Shown in pieces: positions 1 to 9,614 of a stretch of 64,000 nucleotides of DNA (the stretch's first letter is position 1; each line of letters opens with the position of its first letter). The position numbers and the translations under genes are program-made. Under the pieces are notes generated by a model. The model was given only the letters and a program-made list of their open reading frames with translations, had not been told where the DNA came from and made no database searches. This DNA is from Ligustrum vulgare (lineage: Eukaryota; Streptophyta; Magnoliopsida; Lamiales; Oleaceae): positions 51,340,592-51,404,591 of the forward strand of contig OY743182.1 in NCBI GenBank assembly GCA_963555705.1. The letters run 5' to 3'.

Positions 1-5
1 AGCCC

Positions 6-1061
6 TTGTTCAGACTTGGACTTGACATTCCTGTCTTGGTTACTCTTCGTGATCAAAGACATTCAAACTTCGAGCATTCGCTCTTGATCGTTCTGGAATC
101 AAATCTAGAATCTGGTCCAATCTTTTCAAACTGCTATCCAAACTTCACAGTCAGTCTTTTTGACAAACATATCTTAAAGACTCTCAAACTTCATGTTCAA
201 ACTAAGAATCTTAGTTTGGATGAATCAAGTTCATTCGCTGTAATATACAGAGTATATTACAAACTCTTGGGTACGAATCTCAACATTCGTGCTCTTCGTT
301 CGTCTCCAAGAAACGAATCGCTTCTAATGGAGGTGAATGATCTTCATACTAACACCATGATTCCTAAGAGAATTCCATGGAATCTTCAAACTAGGAGCTT
401 AGAATGGGATATTCTAAGAGCTTCCAAACCGGAACCTCCTCCTTCATCTGATACTCCTAATCAGATTCTTACATTTCCTGATGGAAGTGTTAAGATGATC
501 TTTGGAGAATCATCAAACAACTCTTCAAACATTTCAAGATCTAGTTCATCTAAATCTTTTCAAAATTTTCAAAATTCAAATGTTTTCCCTTCAAGATTCT
601 CAACTTCATCCAGCAAACTCAAAGATGTCAACTTTGAATCTGTTATCCCAAAACCTCAATATTCTGAATCTGAACAAGATTCACCCACTGCATTTGACAT
701 GCAGCCTCCTTCTGAAGACATTCCTCTTCTGAGAAAGAAACATCACAGAAGAAGTTTATCTTCTCAACTCAACGTCATTTCTTCTAGCATTGATAGAAGA
801 TCTGAATTCAAAAAAGATCAGTCTCCTAAGGTGAAAAACCTAAGGAAACTTTTTCGTCAAACTTTTTCAAAAGAAGAAATTGAATCTTACTGGGAAGAGT
901 TCTTCGCTCAACCAGAAGATATTTCATTTTTCGAATGGATTAATTTCAAAGTTTTTGGTAAACAAAAGAAGCCTTCAAAATCTTCTTCCAAACTAAAATC
1001 ATTAATACGAGAATCAGAGGATTCTTCAGAAGAAGAAGAAGAAGAATCAGAATTATTTTGA
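6..1061 (+). pseudogene. Endogenous pararetrovirus movement-protein region (partial)
   Basis: A 351-codon open frame beginning near the window edge. The first 140 or so residues have the pattern of a caulimovirid movement protein of the 30K superfamily: an early TLRDQRHSNFEHS stretch, a PNFTVSLFD stretch, then AVIYRVYYKLLG. These proteins modify plasmodesmata for cell-to-cell movement of the virus. The remainder is low-complexity, rich in Ser, Lys and Glu, and ends in a run of acidic residues. A coat-protein-like region with a zinc knuckle follows 260 bp downstream, as expected for a virus of this family. No protease, reverse transcriptase or RNase H is seen, so this is a fragment integrated in the plant genome. 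The true start may lie left of the window. The family call rests on pattern recognition; a Metaviridae relative with a movement-protein domain is the main alternative. Confidence 0.62.
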
Positions 1062-1222
1062 TTATTTGAAGAGGAATTTTTGAGAATGGTAACATCAAGT
1101 TTAATTTCTTTAACCTGACGTTCCAAAAAAGAAATTTGAGACTTCATTTCCCTCACTTCTGATTTCAAATCAGAGGATGAAGATTTAGAAGTAGATTCTT
1201 GATTAAATCTTTTTAGTATTTC
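908..1222 (-). pseudogene. Antisense coiled-coil fragment, possibly inverted viral sequence
   Basis: The minus strand is open from a stop near 1222 to 908. It reads as a plausible coiled coil (EVREMKSQISFLERQVKEIK) followed by a Ser/Asp/Glu-rich tail. The plus strand from 1062 to 1320 contains several stops, so the minus strand looks like the coding one here. The tail overlaps the end of the plus-strand movement-protein frame, which has similar low-complexity composition, so the exact junction cannot be placed by eye. I suspect a viral segment between the movement and coat regions that was inverted on integration, in line with the inverted coat fragment at 2251-2530. It could also be a chance open frame. 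Confidence 0.35.
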
Positions 1223-1320
1223 TTTCTAACCCAAATCCCCTTCGAAATCCAAATCCATTCAAACTTCATCTTCAAAAGAAAAAATTTGGAAAACTTCTTC
1301 CAATCAAACTTTCAAATCGG

Positions 1321-2366
1321 AAATGTATGTTTGCTTCAATGCTTACAGATGTCAAAAGATTGATGAAGTAAATGCCTGTAATAATCTTATTATTGGCTTT
1401 ACTGGACAATTAAAGGGATGGTGGACTAACTACCTTGACGATGCAAGTCGTTTAGAAGTTATTAATGCCACAAAAACCGAAAATGATCAGATTGTTTCTG
1501 ATACATTGACGACCCTTGTTTTTGCCATTATCAAACATTTTATTGGATCTCCTGAATTCCTCCAGGATAGATCGTCAGAAATTCTGATGAATTTATCTTG
1601 TCCAAAATTGCACGACTTCCGATGGTATAAGGATATCTTCCTTACCAGAGTCATGCTTCGCGACGACTGCAATCAAGAGTTCTGGAAAGAAAGATTTCTA
1701 TCTGGACTTCCTAAACTTTTTGCAGAAAAAGTTCGCAATTCAATCAAACTTCAATTTAACAATTCAATACCCTATGGTGACTTAACTTATGGCGAACTTG
1801 TTAGTTACGTCAATAAGGAAGGGTTAGCCCTCTGTAATGATATCAAACTCAAAGCCAAACTCAAATCTGAAAGTTTTGGGTCTAAGCATGAGTTGGGTTC
1901 ATTCTGTGAACAATATGGTTTTGAAAAAATTCTTCCTCCCTCTTCAAAAAACAAGAAGAAGTTTCCTTCATTTCTGAGGAAACGAAATTTTCAAAGTTCC
2001 AAAAGATTTGCTTCAAAATCTCATCCTCAATTTCAAAAATCTTTTCAAAAGAATTCTTTTCAAAAATTTCATTCAAAACCAAAACATTTTCAAAAAACTG
2101 GTAATTCAGCCAAGGTCACTTGTTTCAAGTGTCATCAAACTGGTCATTATTCAAACGAATGTCCCATGAAGAACAAAATTAATAATCTTCGAATTGCCGA
2201 AGATATTAAGATTGATCTTCTCAATCTTCTCCATTCATCATCTGATGATGAAGGTAGTTAGTCCACCATCCCTTTAATTGTCCAGTAAAGCCAATAATAA
2301 GATTATTACAGGCATTTACTTCATCAATCTTTTGACATCTGTAAGCATTGAAGCAAACATACATTT
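1321..2366. repeat. 116-bp inverted repeat flanking the viral coat fragment
   Basis: Bases 1321-1436 are the reverse complement of 2251-2366. The pairing is symmetric (paired coordinates sum to 3687) and breaks at both ends, giving arms of about 116 bp and a spacer of about 814 bp. The arms appear identical or nearly so. A read-through transcript could fold into a long hairpin. Confidence 0.85.
1323..2261 (+). pseudogene. Endogenous pararetrovirus coat-protein region with CCHC knuckle
   Basis: A 312-codon frame. The first 190 residues are helix-rich and resemble the core of a capsid protein. A very basic Lys/Phe/Ser-rich stretch follows, then a zinc knuckle, CFKCHQTGHYSNEC (C-x2-C-x4-H-x4-C), near residues 264-277. 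The end is acidic and Ser-rich. In the family this protein forms the shell and binds nucleic acid. The frame is broken at both ends: it begins at an internal Met where an inverted repeat starts, and its stop codon is made by the other arm of that repeat at 2251-2261, so the natural C-terminus is missing. A retrotransposon Gag is the alternative; the neighbouring movement-protein region favours a pararetrovirus. Confidence 0.6.
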
Positions 2367-2528
2367 TATTGATAGTTTGAATAATCTGGAATTCCGTCAT
2401 TCCATCAATATTCCATTCAAAGATTTCGTCGCCTGAGTATGTCTCAGTGACTTTCCTTCTAAAAGAAGATTCTTCTAAAAGTAAATCTGGTTGAGTAGGA
2501 CGAGAATAGAATGTTGGAAGTTTTGAAG

Positions 2529-2530
<2 letters not shown>
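2251..2530 (-). pseudogene. Inverted N-terminal coat-protein fragment
   Basis: Read on the minus strand from about 2530 to 2251, this is open and runs into the same coding sequence found at 1321-1436 on the plus strand. It therefore carries residues just upstream of those shared by both copies, which are missing from the plus-strand copy. It stops where the inverted repeat ends. The outer boundary is an AT microsatellite. It is a broken viral remnant with no coding capacity of its own. Confidence 0.6.

Positions 2531-2584
<54 letters not shown>
2531..2584. repeat. (AT)n microsatellite
   Basis: About 27 uninterrupted AT dinucleotides mark the edge of the viral fragment. AT-rich dinucleotide runs are common integration or repair junctions for endogenous pararetroviruses. 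Confidence 0.95.
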
Positions 2585-2590
<6 letters not shown>

Positions 2591-2606
2591 AAATACTGTT
2601 AAATTT

Positions 2607-2950
2607 CCACAAATTGGAAATATCAAGTTTTGCATGGTCTCCATTTATCCCAATATTTTCACACATATGAATGCAACTTATAAATAACTTCCACATTGTA
2701 TATATAAATTAACCTAGAGACGGATGCATTTTTCTTAATATAAATTTACTTTAACTTGGAATATGACACGGAGCATTGCTAATTTAGCCTGTTTGGTTTA
2801 GTTAAAATTATGTTTTAATAGATTTTAATCAAATTTAATGAAATGTTTGATTGACATGTTTATAAAATTATGAGTTCAATAAAATGTGTGGTTGAAATAA
2901 TTGTAAAATTTTAACTTAGAGATTTTATTAGAAATTTTAATTAAATCAAA
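2607..2950 (+). pseudogene. Relic copy 1 of the RLK upstream module
   Basis: Contains, in order, motifs that also precede RLK1 and RLK2: AAATATCAAGTTTTGCATGG, ACTTCCACATTGTATATA, GAGACGGATGCA followed by TTTTCTTAATATAAATTTAC, and a GAAATGTTTGATTG block. A short stretch near 2757-2795 is not in the other copies. No exon follows. This is probably what is left of an ancient tandem RLK copy. About 2950-3756 holds AT-rich sequence in which I see no gene. Confidence 0.6.
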
Positions 2951-3756
2951 CGGTGGCCTATTAATAAGTATTTTATCAGAGATGTAATGTTCGGATATAA
3001 AAATAGCAAATTGTATGATGATCTTATTTATTTATTTATTTTAATACTTTTTTCCTATCTCATTCTCGAGACCAAATGTGTCACTACTGCATTTTTTATA
3101 AATATAAATACTAAACAAATTTTAACTGTATATAATAAATATAATAAATTGCACTTGGTTTCAAACGTTTCAAAAAATTCCAATGAGTTCTCAAACCTAT
3201 AACTTTTCTTCCAAAAACCTTTAAATTAATATTCAATTCTAGGTCCCCTTGAACGGTTTCTGCGTAGAAGTTCTTTAGTTGATAAAAAAATTGGAGTGTA
3301 TTTGATGACCAGTTTAAAGGGGACAAAGAGTCTTTTCATATTATTCTAAAAAGAGTAAAGCCGTGATGAAGTGTTGACATCAAACTTCAAGCTTTGTAAG
3401 CTTAAGCGAGCTTAGATGAGGCTTAAGTGTTAAGAAACGTTTTTCCAATTTTAGTATTATTTTAATTTTATAATCAATCTACAACTATTAAATAATTAAA
3501 ATAATATATAACAAACATCTTAAATTATAAATATTATATTTACTTAAAATTCCAAATATAATATAATTTTTATGCTTTCGAAAGGCAAAAATTAGATAAT
3601 TTTTGAAGTAATTTATAGTCAAAATAAATCATCATAGATTAAAAAAATTATCAAATAAAACTTAATAAATTGATAAAAAGAATAATTTATCAAAATAAAT
3701 ATTTAAAACTAATGTTAAATTGATAAATTAAATTAAAAAAAAAAAAATCGAATTCC

Positions 3757-3920
3757 ATGTTCTAAAAAACGCGTGGTTAGATGCACTTAAGCGCGCTTTT
3801 CACACTTTTTCTCCCACTTTCTCACCCCGTTGCACACTTTTTGCTCGCTTTTGGTCGAAGCGACGCGTTTAACTTACGCCTCGCACCTTAAGTGCCGCCT
3901 AGGCGCGTTTTTTAAAACAT
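3757..3920. mobile_element. Small foldback element (ATGTTCTAAAAAACGCG termini)
   Basis: The left end ATGTTCTAAAAAACGCG and the reverse complement of the right end, ATGTTTTAAAAAACGCG, form a terminal inverted repeat of about 17 bp. The interior is unusually GC-rich for this region. About 164 bp, no coding capacity. A longer element with similar ends lies at 44720-45568. Confidence 0.6.
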
Positions 3921-4207
3921 TGATTAAAGGTAATCCGTCGCGGCACTTTGGCCCAACACGCTCCCATCTTTTCAGCACCAAATCAGGGTTTTGTGGGGGG
4001 ATTCGAAGTTCCTAGCTTTAGTCTCATTTTTTCAACATCTTAAAACACTCGAGGCCAAAGTTACTAAATGTGAGTCATTGAAATTTATTTCTAATATTAT
4101 ATTGGTCATTCAATATTTCAATTTAGTATGATCAACGTTTTTCTCATACTATTCATTAATAGTATAACCTACCATCGAATCACTAAAAAATATTTTTAAT
4201 TTGGTTA

Positions 4208-4670
4208 TCAAGCATCTTCTAAATTGGTAGAAATCTTGGTCAACAAATCTGTCGCCTTTCGAAAAATTATTACGCCCAACAAATTCGTGATTACGATACT
4301 ATTTATTGAAGCTGTATAGTAACATGTTTCAACACATGCGATTCTAGAAAGTCTTGGTTCAACACATGCGATTCTAGAAAGTCTTGGCCAATAAAGTTTT
4401 TCAATCAAGTTTTGCATGGCCTATAGTTATCTCAATTCTCAATATTTCCACACATGAATCCAACATTGCATAACTTTCCACATATAAATCAACCAAGAGA
4501 CGGATGCAATTTTCTTAATATAAATTTACTTACCTTGGTTTAGCCAAATTTATATTAGTAGATTTTGATCATAGTTAATGAAACGTTTGATCGAAAAGTT
4601 GATAAAATTACGAGTTTAATGAAATATGTTCTTGAAATTAATTGCAATTACTTAAATGAAGTGAATAAAT
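4208..4670 (+). pseudogene. Relic copy 2 of the RLK upstream module
   Basis: Closely follows the sequence at 9780-10210 upstream of RLK1: TTGGTCAACAAATCTGTCGC, GAAGCTGTATAGTAACATG, a GTTTTGCATGGCCTATA block and GAGACGGATGCAATTTTC. It contains a 30-bp direct duplication at 4328-4387 and ends before the exon-1 region. The RLK body is absent. Confidence 0.7.
4328..4387. repeat. 30-bp tandem duplication
   Basis: Two exact adjacent copies of a unit starting TTCAACACATGCGATTCTAG, present once in the other module copies. Confidence 0.9.
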
Positions 4671-5100
4671 TAATTGTTTATTGAAGTGAATAAGTCACTT
4701 CCAGATTTGAGAAATGCATTAAATGGGCTGATGAATAGTGATAATAGAACATGGCTCGATGCAGCATGTTCAAATGATTGAAAATATGATATAATTCTTC
4801 AAGTTCAGATGAACAATTGAATTTATATTCAAAGAACAAATAATATGAGATATGTATCATTTATATATACTGATGAACATATTTGATATTGTACCGATTA
4901 ACAGTTAAAATAATTATATGCAATATAAATATAATTGTGTTATGTTCCCATGAGGGGGAGCTAATATGCGCTACATTCTTTTTTCTTAACTGATGTTTTG
5001 TCCCAAAGGATTTTCCTAACAATATTTTTAATGAGGTGGCTGTTATTAATGTCTATTGATATATTCTCCTATACGAGACTCCTGAAGAGATCAAGATATG

Positions 5101-5217
5101 AATGATTCAATACAGATTGAATTAGGGGAGTAGCTATATGAATGATTCAATACAGATTGAATTAGGGGAGTAGCTATATGAATGATTCAATATAGATTAA
5201 ATTAGGGAAAGTAGCTG
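5101..5217. repeat. 40-bp tandem repeat, about three units
   Basis: Units start at 5101, 5141 and 5181 with AATGATTCAATACAGATTGA. The first two are identical; the third is diverged and shortened. They lie in the Copia 3' region. Confidence 0.9.
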
Positions 5218-5517
5218 TACTCTTTTTCCTTTGTTCAGGTTTTGTCCTCTGAGTTTTTCGACAAGGTTTTAATGAGGTAACATCAAAATGCTCCGGAATT
5301 TTCAACAAATTTATTCAAGTGACAATGTAGTCGATTTATCCACAAAAGGACTGTCAACATCTCCATTCAAGAAATCAATTTACGAGATTGTGATGCTCCG
5401 AATCGATCATTTACAGTGATCAACACTAGTAGGAGTGATTGTTCTCTTTTTCCTTAGTCAAGGTTTTGTCCCATTGAGTTTTCTAAGCGAGGTTTTAATG
5501 AGGCAATACTCATCTTA

Positions 5518-5701
5518 GACCCTGTTCGACAGCGAATTAAAGGAATTGGAATTATAATGTTGATTTATTTGTATTTTTTATGTAAGATGTGTAGTTAAAA
5601 ATTGGAGAGAGAAAATGTGTATGGTTAAAAAATGGTTTGAAAAATTGTGTAAATTAATTAGGGCAATCATTGCAAATTTAACTGGTTAGCCGAACACACC
5701 C
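5518..5701. mobile_element. Tourist-like MITE with TTA target duplication
   Basis: A 184-bp AT-rich element with imperfect inverted ends, GACCCTGTTCGAC on the left and GGGTGTGTTCGGC as reverse complement on the right, flanked on both sides by TTA (5515-5517 and 5702-5704). TTA duplications and these ends are typical of PIF/Harbinger-derived Tourist MITEs. Inserted in the Copia remnant. Confidence 0.7.
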
Positions 5702-5997
5702 TTAATACTCCAAGTATAATTATACTCTTTTTTCTTCATTTAATATTTTTTGTTCCATTGGGTTTTTATCACACAAGGTTTTAACGAGACAAATATTTTG
5801 TAATATGCCATTCGAAAGAAAGTATTGTAAATATTATCTTGTATTGGTGAATGATAATTATACCCCTGTAATCCTAGACATTATTATTTTGTATATCTCA
5901 ATTCCCCCTATATATATGAGACTTTGGTTCATAATAAAACACACAAATTTATTAGCCTTTTTTTTATTTCTCCTCTCTTTTCCCTCTAGTTTATAAC

Positions 5998-6096
5998 AGA
6001 AATATCTAATTTTTCATGGTCTACATTTATATCAATATATTCGTACATATGAATGCAACTTATATAACTTTCCATATTGTATGAATCAACCAAGAG
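5998..6096 (+). pseudogene. Relic copy 3 of the RLK upstream module (fragment)
   Basis: About 95 bp matching the GCATGGCCTATATTTATC to ATCAACCAAGAG part of the other modules. It is cut at AACCAAGAG by the GC-rich element that follows. About 6575-6650 is unassigned. Confidence 0.6.
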
Positions 6097-6574
6097 CTTG
6101 ATAACGGCCCACGTGAAAAAATGTCCATCCACTGCGGGTTTCAAGTCGGCCCAAAATTTTTGAACTACAACTCAGGTCTGCCCGCTGATCCATCCGGGTC
6201 GAGCCCATGTGGGTCGCAGGTCACGGTTCATTTTGATTTGACCCGTATGAATAAAAATATAGAATTTTTCATATTTATAATAATTTTTTGGTTAAATTTC
6301 TAAATACGAAATGAACAAAATAATAAATTCATATTTATACCATAAAATGTTTATAGAGAATTTAAATTTAAATTTAAATTTTATGTTATATGAGTTACTT
6401 CTAAATTTACAAATTTAATAAAAACTGTTTTTTTTCTTCACGGGCCAGTGGGTTAACCGCGATCTGCGAAACTTGCGGTTCACACCTTCTTGACCCATGA
6501 ACTGTACGCACGGGTCACGGGTCGGCTCGCGATTTGATCCAGGTGCCGATATGGTCGGCCCTTGACACCTCTAA
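6097..6574 (-). mobile_element. Non-autonomous DNA element with GC-rich subtermini, copy 1
   Basis: GC-rich ends dominated by GACCCG/CGGGTC-type repeats enclose an AT-rich core. The right end read in reverse, TAGAGGTGTCAAGGGCCG, matches the start of the element at 63489 (TAGAGATGTCAAGACGG), and the cores match too, so these are two copies in opposite orientation. The left end is imperfect and no clean target duplication is seen. A hAT-related MITE is likely. Confidence 0.6.
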
Positions 6575-6651
6575 CATGGAATATTGAGCGTTATGGATGT
6601 TTGGTAACATCCATAATTTTATAAACTTGCCAATCAAGCATTTCATTAACC

Positions 6652-7323
6652 TTGATCAAATAAATAAATATATCACAATTCACAAAAAATAACTTCAATT
6701 TCACTTCGTGAATGTTGAAAATTTAAATGACTAAATGAGTATATAAAAATGAGTTTTTAAATAATTATGATATGATAGTGTTTGAATCAGTCAAAATTGG
6801 GAGAAGTCTTGATCAACAAATTTGTAGCATTTGGAAAAATTATTATGCCCACATATCCAAGATTACGTTACTATCAATTGAGGTTGTACGGTAACATGTT
6901 TCAACACATGCGAGTCTAGAAAGTGTTGGTCGAGAAAGTTTTGCATGGCCTCCACAAACTGGAAATATCAAGTTTTCCATGGCCTGTATTTATCTCAATA
7001 TTTCCAACACATGAATCCAACATTGTATTACTTTCCACATATAAAATCAACCAAGAGACGGATGCAATTTTCTTAATATAAATTTACTTGGTTTAGGTAA
7101 AATTATATTAGTAAATTTTGATCAAAATTAATGAAATGTTTGATTAAAAAATTGATAAAATAACGAGTACAATGAAATATGTACTTGAAATTAATTACAA
7201 AATTAACTTAAATGCTGTGGAAATTTTGCTGCGTCAGTCAAGGGCAAAAGACCACTCGATAATTAGTTCCCCCGGGACACATAAATATGCTTGTCTAATG
7301 AAGATATCAGTCTAAAGCATCCT
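6652..7323 (+). pseudogene. Relic copy 4 of the RLK upstream module, nearly complete
   Basis: Follows the RLK1 upstream sequence from AAATAAATATATCACAATTC through TGCTGCGTCAGTCAAGGGC to GATATCAGTCTAAAGCATC, about 100 bp short of where exon 1 would start. Similarity then stops abruptly and chloroplast-derived sequence begins. Together with the exon-14 stub at 9471-9600 it outlines a lost RLK gene. Confidence 0.75.
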
Positions 7324-8414
7324 ACATTTTTCCAAGTAGATGATGTAAGGTAAGATTTGAATCTTTATTCTTTTTATCTGATTGCAAAAATCAAAATCGA
7401 AAAAATCGAGATGGGTTTTTGTATCTATCAACTAGACTGAACAATTGTCACTGTTAATAGATATTCTATAATACTAAATTTAACTAATTTGAGTTTCCAA
7501 AATTTAAGGGATTTCAAACCTTTTTCACAAAAATTGAAAGGCTATTGTCATTGAAATAGAACGATACATACATATAAGCTAAACATTTCCATATTTTATA
7601 TGTATTTTGTTTAACATGGAGTTGAGTAATATTTCAATAATCGAATCTCATGATAAAGTGAATAAAAGAGAGATGATAAATCACCCTTGCCTCAATCCAA
7701 TCATTACATAGGTTTACAATTCTTCATCATAGCCCAAAAGAAATAAATAAATAAATAAATAACGAGGTTCAAAGAAATTACATCGATTCCATAACTTATA
7801 TAAATATTGTTTTGGATAATTTGTTAATGAGATTTGAACAGATATTTAAATTAATATTGATTATCTCATATCTACTCCCCTATTCTTTCTATGGGAATGA
7901 TAGAAGCATAAAAAAGTAATCATTTTCCGATATGGGAAATTACTTGTCCAGTTACAAAGACAAACAATAAGTCCAAATTTAGTCAAGCTTTAGTCTAACC
8001 CACTAAGAGACTTAGTCCTATTGATTAAATTTAATTAGAAATAGGTAATATAGATTTGTTTGCATCTCGATTCAAAATACATCCATCATTGAAAATTCAA
8101 ATAGATTTGGGATGAGAAGTTTTTCAAGTAACTAACTTCCCTAAATATAAGGGAATGAACATATAATGAAAAGCCCAACCAACTTTTTTGAATTCAAACT
8201 TTTTTGTTTTGATCCAAGTTGTCATCTTACCTGATAAAAATATATTGAGGTCTAGATGCATGTCATTTGAACTCGATTCAGTTCAGTTTGTGAAAAAAAG
8301 ATATGATTCGTATAAGATTTATAAGAATCACATTCCATCTAAAATTATACTTTAAACAAAAAGTTGTTCAAGAAAACAATCTTTTTTCTAAAATTCTACA
8401 AATATGGATATGAC

Positions 8415-8463
8415 TCTGGGATAGAAGGATTCGAACCTCTGAATAGTGGGACCAAAACCAATT
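8415..8463 (-). pseudogene. trnQ-UUG: Chloroplast trnQ-UUG fragment
   Basis: On the minus strand it includes the anticodon region TTTTGGTCCC and the T-arm GGTTCGAATCC ending CCCAG. The acceptor 5' half and D-arm are missing or scrambled beyond 8463, so no cloverleaf can form. In chloroplast genomes trnQ lies opposite psbK, as here. Confidence 0.75.
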
Positions 8464-8784
8464 GTTTCTAATCTACACTAAGAAACAATAATATTGTTAT
8501 TAGTTGTTTGTCAACTCCAGTCCAAATATCTATAGAATAAATTAGTACTAGGATTTTAATCCATATAGATATAGAATTCAACTTAATTTATTGATCATTA
8601 CATATAATTTAGTTAAGTTATTGTATGAAGGTATGATTTCTTCCATTCTCCTTCAAGAATTATAGGATTTTTGATTGGGTGCAATCAAAGAAAAAGAAGG
8701 ATTTTTTGTATATCTTACTTCCTTTATTCCTTATATCAATAACTCAATCAAAATGCAATTATCTTCAAGTATAAAATGTCTGTT

Positions 8785-8888
8785 ATACTTAATATCTTTA
8801 GTTTGATCTGTATTTGTCTTAATTCTGCCCTTTATTCGAATAGTTTTTTCTTCGGCAAATTACTCGAAACTTATGCTTTTTCGATGAG
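8785..8888 (+). pseudogene. psbK: psbK 5' fragment (chloroplast-derived)
   Basis: Encodes [17 protein letters not shown] and then a SFFFGKL stretch, the transit-like N-terminal part of PsbK, a small photosystem II subunit. The initiator codon is ATA and the frame is lost after about 34 codons; the mature transmembrane part is missing. Non-functional copy in nuclear DNA. Confidence 0.8.
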
Positions 8889-9304
8889 ATCCTTAATAAT
8901 ATCCTAGAAAACTCATGACTTCTTCAAGAAAAATTCTCTAACACAATTGATAAAATCAGATAAGTTTTAGAGTCTGAACGCTAGATTCACACATTGAAAG
9001 TCTTGGATAGTCATAAATTCGGCTCGCGCCATTTCCTCCTTTTTTGGACCATTTTCCAGTGAAAAACCCTAACCCTATTATATTAATTATATTAGGGTCT
9101 CCCACAGTATCGAATTTGGATATGAAAGACATTTTTGTTAATGAAAAACTCTTATTCCAAATGAATTTCTGACAATTAATTTTCATTTCTAGAAAAACCT
9201 CATTTCTTTATGTCAAAATTAGGATACGTGGTATAAAAATGGAAGAACTATTCTCTTTTTTTTATTTATAAAAAAAAAAAAATCATCATCTTGGAGATTG
9301 TGTA

Positions 9305-9416
9305 ATGTTCACTCTGAAACTCTTCGTTTATTACTGTAGTGATATTTTTTGTTTCTCTCTTCATCTTTGAATTCCTATCTAATGATCCATGACGTAATTT
9401 TGGATGTGAATAATAA
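9305..9416 (+). pseudogene. psbI: psbI pseudogene (chloroplast-derived)
   Basis: Starts ATG and reads MFTLKLFVY, matching the start of PsbI, a 36-residue photosystem II subunit. A one-base insertion near 9335 breaks the frame; the later nucleotide sequence (TTCTCTCTTCATCTTTGA, CTATCTAATGATCC) still follows the gene to its end. Not functional. Confidence 0.8.
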
Positions 9417-9470
9417 AATACTAGGGGTTTTTCCTTGATTAATTTGCAAATCTTCTTAGGATTTTATCAA

Positions 9471-9600
9471 TAAAAGAGTTTAGACCCTACTTATTTACAC
9501 TAGATTTCTACATTTTTACAGGTAAAATTGATTAGTTTATAATTCCAGTTGGAAAGAAATTTATCAGCGTATCATTAAACTAGTATAATAATTACGTTGA
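9471..9600 (+). pseudogene. RLK stub: end of exon 14 and intron 14
   Basis: AAAAGAGTTTAGACCCTACT through the CAGGTAAA splice donor and ACTAGTATAATAATTACGTT matches the exon 14/intron 14 boundary of RLK1 (13300-13435) and RLK2 (36005-36130). The segment then joins directly to the next upstream module. It is the only body sequence left from the RLK copy whose upstream module is at 6652-7323. Confidence 0.8.
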
Positions 9601-9614
9601 AAATGACTAAATAA

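Larger units (their letters stand above)
4900..5990 (+). mobile_element. Copia retrotransposon 3' end with LTR remnant
   Basis: A purine tract (GAGGGGGAGC near 4953) is followed by a Copia-like 3' untranslated region in which a block built on CTTTTTCC...AGGTTTTGTCC...GTTTTAATGAGG recurs at about 4977-5040, 5218-5280, 5440-5505 and 5727-5790. The last part (5905-5960; CCCCCTATATATATGAG, GGTTCATAATAAAACACAC) matches the LTR of the Copia element near 40.0-40.1 kb, read on the opposite strand. Coding sequence is absent. Confidence 0.65.
7324..9470 (+). other. Nuclear insertion of chloroplast DNA (trnQ-psbK-psbI region)
   Basis: About 2.1 kb carrying, in chloroplast order and orientation, the 3' half of trnQ-UUG (minus strand), the 5' part of psbK (plus) and psbI (plus), followed by sequence like the psbI-trnS spacer near 9420-9470. 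The part before trnQ is AT-rich and consistent with the rps16-trnQ spacer, but I cannot confirm it by eye. Each gene remnant has damage that makes it non-functional, so the transfer is not recent. The left edge abuts an RLK upstream module and the right edge an RLK exon fragment. Confidence 0.8.

Noticed and set aside
3826..4015. 61-codon plus-strand frame near the foldback element
   Set aside because: Mostly inside the GC-rich element; no recognisable protein features.
9064..9075. Telomere-type repeats (ACCCTAACCCTA), also near 18372
   Set aside because: Under two units each; occurs by chance or within plastid-derived DNA.
8785..9416. Functional psbK and psbI genes, or a plastid genome window
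   Set aside because: Both frames are broken, trnQ is half missing, and the segment is flanked by nuclear RLK sequence.
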